A stretch of 64,000 nucleotides of DNA. It comes from Planotetraspora thailandica (GTDB lineage: Bacteria > Actinomycetota > Actinomycetes > Streptosporangiales > Streptosporangiaceae). This document shows, in pieces, positions 62,204 to 64,000 of this stretch. Location: assembly GCF_016863335.1 (NCBI RefSeq), contig NZ_BOOR01000017.1, forward strand, positions 1 to 64,000. The letters run 5' to 3'. The position numbers and the translations under genes were made by a program. Below the pieces are notes generated by a model. The model was not told the DNA's origin, did no database searches, and saw nothing but the letters and a program-made list of their open reading frames with translations. Numbering within the stretch: the stretch's first letter is position 1; the number at the start of each line of letters is the position of its first letter.

Positions 62204-62320
62204 TGCGTTTGCCCGCCACCTGGAGGGGCGGCCATCCGCATTCTTTTTTTCGATGGTCACATCAGAAAAATCCGATCCCAATGAGCACTGTGACCGAGGT
62301 CACCGGGATGACGTTCTCGA

Positions 62321-62445
62321 CGGCGGAAATTTTCAAGCAACCGCGAGACATTCGGATTTTTTGTCCTCACGGCAGAAAACTCGCATCTCTCGTTGGCCTG
62401 TCCGACCGAAATCCGCTTTTAGGCTTCGGTCTCGAAGAAATCGCT
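62321..62445 (+). repeat. degenerate copy of the DUF427 gene 3' end and leader
   Basis: This stretch repeats, at about 78-80% identity in alignable parts, the end of the DUF427 gene and the leader after it (63329-63424). Shared segments include TCAAGC, GAGACAT and CCTCACGGCAG, then CGCTTT-AGGC and CGAAGAAA. A 26-bp length difference separates the two halves. It lies just before the DUF427 gene, so it looks like the tail of a lost upstream copy. The rest of the 62204-62487 gap shows no gene. Confidence 0.6.
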
Positions 62446-62487
62446 TATGCGGGCCGGTGGTCTGCGGGGGCGGGAAGGAGCGCAGTG

Positions 62488-63351
62488 ATGGGGTTGTCAT
62501 GGCAGCAAGGGCCGCTCGCGACCAGGTCGATCGGGCGGTTCCTCATCGAACAGCCGCTTCCGGAGCGGCTGCTGTTCGCGGAGCCGTTACGCCGGCGTAT
62601 GCGCGTGCAGCTCGGTGGTGAATGGGTCGCGGACAGCGAGGACGTCGTCCTGCTGCACGAGCCGGGCCGCTACCCCGTGGCCTACTTCCCGGTCGGGGAC
62701 GTGAAGGCCGATGTGTTGCAAAAGACGGATCGTGTCACGCAGCATCGCGATCTCGGCACCACGGCGTGGTTCACGGTCACGGTCGCGGACCGCAGCGCCG
62801 AGCGGGCGGCGTGGCAACACGTCGAGCTGCCCGATCACGCCGGCGAACTGCGGGATCGGGTGGCTTTCGCGTGGCGCGGGATGGACGCCTTCTACGAAGA
62901 AGACGAGCGCATCGTCGGCCACGCCGCGGACCCGTACCACCGCAATGACATCCGGTCGACGTCGCGGCATCTCGTGGTCCGCGACGGCGAGCGCGTGATC
63001 GCGGACACGCGGAGGCCGGTAGTGCTTTACGAGTCGGGGTTCGCGCCTCGCTGGTACGTGCCGCGGGAGGACGTCGACGAAACGGCGTTGACGCCCGTGG
63101 AGGGACAGACCTTCTGCCCGTACAAGGGGCTGGCCAGTTACTACGACATCGGCGGCCACGCGCGTGCCGCCTGGTCCTATCTGGAGGCCTGGCCGGAGGT
63201 GGACCGTGTCCGTGGGCTGGTGTCCTTCGAGCCGGACAAGATCGAGGTGCATCTCGACGGACGGCGGCTCGAGCTCGCACCCGGCCAGACGGTCGTCCCG
63301 CACGGCATCGACCGCGGCCTGGATCCCTCGGAGATCCTCAAGCGATCGTGA
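62488..63351 (+). CDS. DUF427-domain protein
   Basis: A 287-residue protein with two DUF427 units. The first (about residues 35-120) has MRVQLGGEWVADSEDVVLLHE; the second (about 150-245) has RDGERVIADTRRPVVLYESGF and SYYDIGGHARAAWSYLEA. DUF427 is a small beta-fold domain of unknown role. I chose the ATG at 62488 because AAGGAG lies seven bases upstream; an earlier in-frame start at 62281 would read through the repeat. The SDR gene follows in the same direction. Confidence 0.85.
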   Translation: MGLSWQQGPLATRSIGRFLIEQPLPERLLFAEPLRRRMRVQLGGEWVADSEDVVLLHEPGRYPVAYFPVGDVKADVLQKTDRVTQHRDLGTTAWFTVTVADRSAERAAWQHVELPDHAGELRDRVAFAWRGMDAFYEEDERIVGHAADPYHRNDIRSTSRHLVVRDGERVIADTRRPVVLYESGFAPRWYVPREDVDETALTPVEGQTFCPYKGLASYYDIGGHARAAWSYLEAWPEVDRVRGLVSFEPDKIEVHLDGRRLELAPGQTVVPHGIDRGLDPSEILKRS

Positions 63352-63424
63352 GACATCCCGGTTCTCTGGCCTCACGGCAGGAAAGCCGGCGTCGCTTTCA
63401 GGCGCCGATCCCGAAGAAACGTCA
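63329..63424 (+). repeat. second copy of the repeat, between DUF427 and SDR genes
   Basis: Covers the last codons and stop of the DUF427 gene and the leader of the SDR gene. It pairs with 62321-62445. Confidence 0.6.
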
Positions 63425-63436
63425 AGGAGAAAAGTC

Positions 63437-64000
63437 ATGTCCTCTTCCCTCCAGGGACGCAGGGTCCTCGTCGTGGGCCGCGGAAGCGGCATCGCCCGTG
63501 CCGTCACCCTCGCTGTCCGCGCCGCGGGCGCGACGGTGATCGTGGCCGGTAGGGACGCCGGGAAGCTGGCTGGGGCGTACGAGGATCCCGGCATCGAGGC
63601 CGAGGCCGTCGACCTGACCGACGAGGCGAGCGTCGAGGCGCTCGCCGACCGGCTCGGCCAGGTCGACCACATCGTGTCCACCGCATCGGCACGGGCCCGA
63701 GGGCAGGTCGCGGACCTCAAGCACGACACGGTGTTGCTGTCGTTCAGCACCAAGGTGCTCGGCCCGATCCTGCTCGCGAAGCACTTCGCACCGCGCATGC
63801 CACAGGACGGCTCGTTCGTGATCTTCTCCGGGTCGTCGGCGCACAAGCCCGCGATCGGCATGCTCGCCGTCGCCGCCACCAACGGCGCCGTCGACGTCGT
63901 CACCCGATCCCTGGCGGTGGAACTCGCGCCGATCCGGGTCAACGCCGTCTCTCCGGGCACGATCGACACCGGTGCCTACGACGCGCTCGGCGAGGAGAAG
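63437..64000 (+). CDS. SDR-family oxidoreductase, cut by the window edge
   Basis: The first 188 residues of a short-chain dehydrogenase. The ATG at 63437 follows AAGGAG. The cofactor motif reads VVGRGSGIARAV (about residues 12-23), a variant of TGxxxGIG. FSGSSAHKP holds the usual Ser. The segment after it reads VAATNGAVDVV, so the usual Tyr-x3-Lys is not obvious and the catalytic set may be incomplete; VNAVSPGTIDTGAY follows. The 3' end lies beyond the window. It may be cotranscribed with the DUF427 gene, 85 bp away. Confidence 0.85.
   Translation, partial: MSSSLQGRRVLVVGRGSGIARAVTLAVRAAGATVIVAGRDAGKLAGAYEDPGIEAEAVDLTDEASVEALADRLGQVDHIVSTASARARGQVADLKHDTVLLSFSTKVLGPILLAKHFAPRMPQDGSFVIFSGSSAHKPAIGMLAVAATNGAVDVVTRSLAVELAPIRVNAVSPGTIDTGAYDALGEEK

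Overview
The window is high-GC actinobacterial DNA. Pointers are the frequent GTG and TTG starts, ATGA/GTGA gene overlaps, a pcaD-pcaC fusion gene, MmyB-type and CGNR regulators, and a kinase-type lanthipeptide synthetase. A Streptosporangiaceae or Streptomyces-like host is my inference; no RNA gene or taxonomic marker is present. I see no tRNA, rRNA, CRISPR array, insertion sequence or origin.

1-11.6 kb: a complete 4-hydroxybenzoate/protocatechuate (beta-ketoadipate) pathway in two convergent operons. pcaF-pcaI-pcaJ runs rightward and pobA-pcaL-pcaB-pcaG-pcaH runs leftward, and they meet at a perfect 17-bp hairpin. An IclR-type regulator stands divergent at each outer end; the right one is a tandem double IclR protein. 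Both divergent promoters carry paired GTTC-N7-GAAC sites at the same 19-bp spacing. An alpha/beta hydrolase follows.

11.6-18.7 kb: a large AAA ATPase regulator divergent from a secreted GH95 fucosidase-type enzyme, then fused remnants of an AraC regulator and an RclA-like flavoprotein disulfide reductase.

18.7-28.9 kb: a leftward RiPP gene cluster and the most interesting part of the window. Gene order is a lyase-kinase-cyclase lanthipeptide synthetase (class IV-like by its zinc ligands), a prolyl-oligopeptidase-like S9 peptidase, four small Cys-rich precursor peptides not previously marked as genes, two half ABC exporters (one with a degenerate ATP site) and a radical SAM enzyme. GGTCA/TGACC hairpins lie between the precursor genes and before the exporter.

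29.5-45.8 kb: a glycan-use locus with a LacI regulator, an intracellular GH29-like protein, a sugar ABC importer without its ATPase, a GH36 alpha-galactosidase, and two secreted GH29-like enzymes with CBM32 and CBM6/35-like modules. CGTGAGCGCTCACG-type operators precede all three GH29-like genes, so they probably form one regulon. Housekeeping genes (ABM monooxygenase, CapA-like, PolX, phosphoribosyltransferase, a small secreted protein) sit between them.

46.6-64 kb: a DUF318 permease plus TIGR03943-type membrane pair, an orphan CHASE3-like histidine kinase, and a run of small regulator/oxidoreductase units. These are TetR with SDR and hydrolase, MmyB-type regulator divergent from an aldehyde dehydrogenase, DksA-type zinc finger, CGNR regulator divergent from a dehalogenase-like hydrolase, LysR divergent from a MOSC-ferredoxin reductase fusion and an alcohol dehydrogenase, a VOC protein, a DUF427 protein, and an SDR cut by the right edge.
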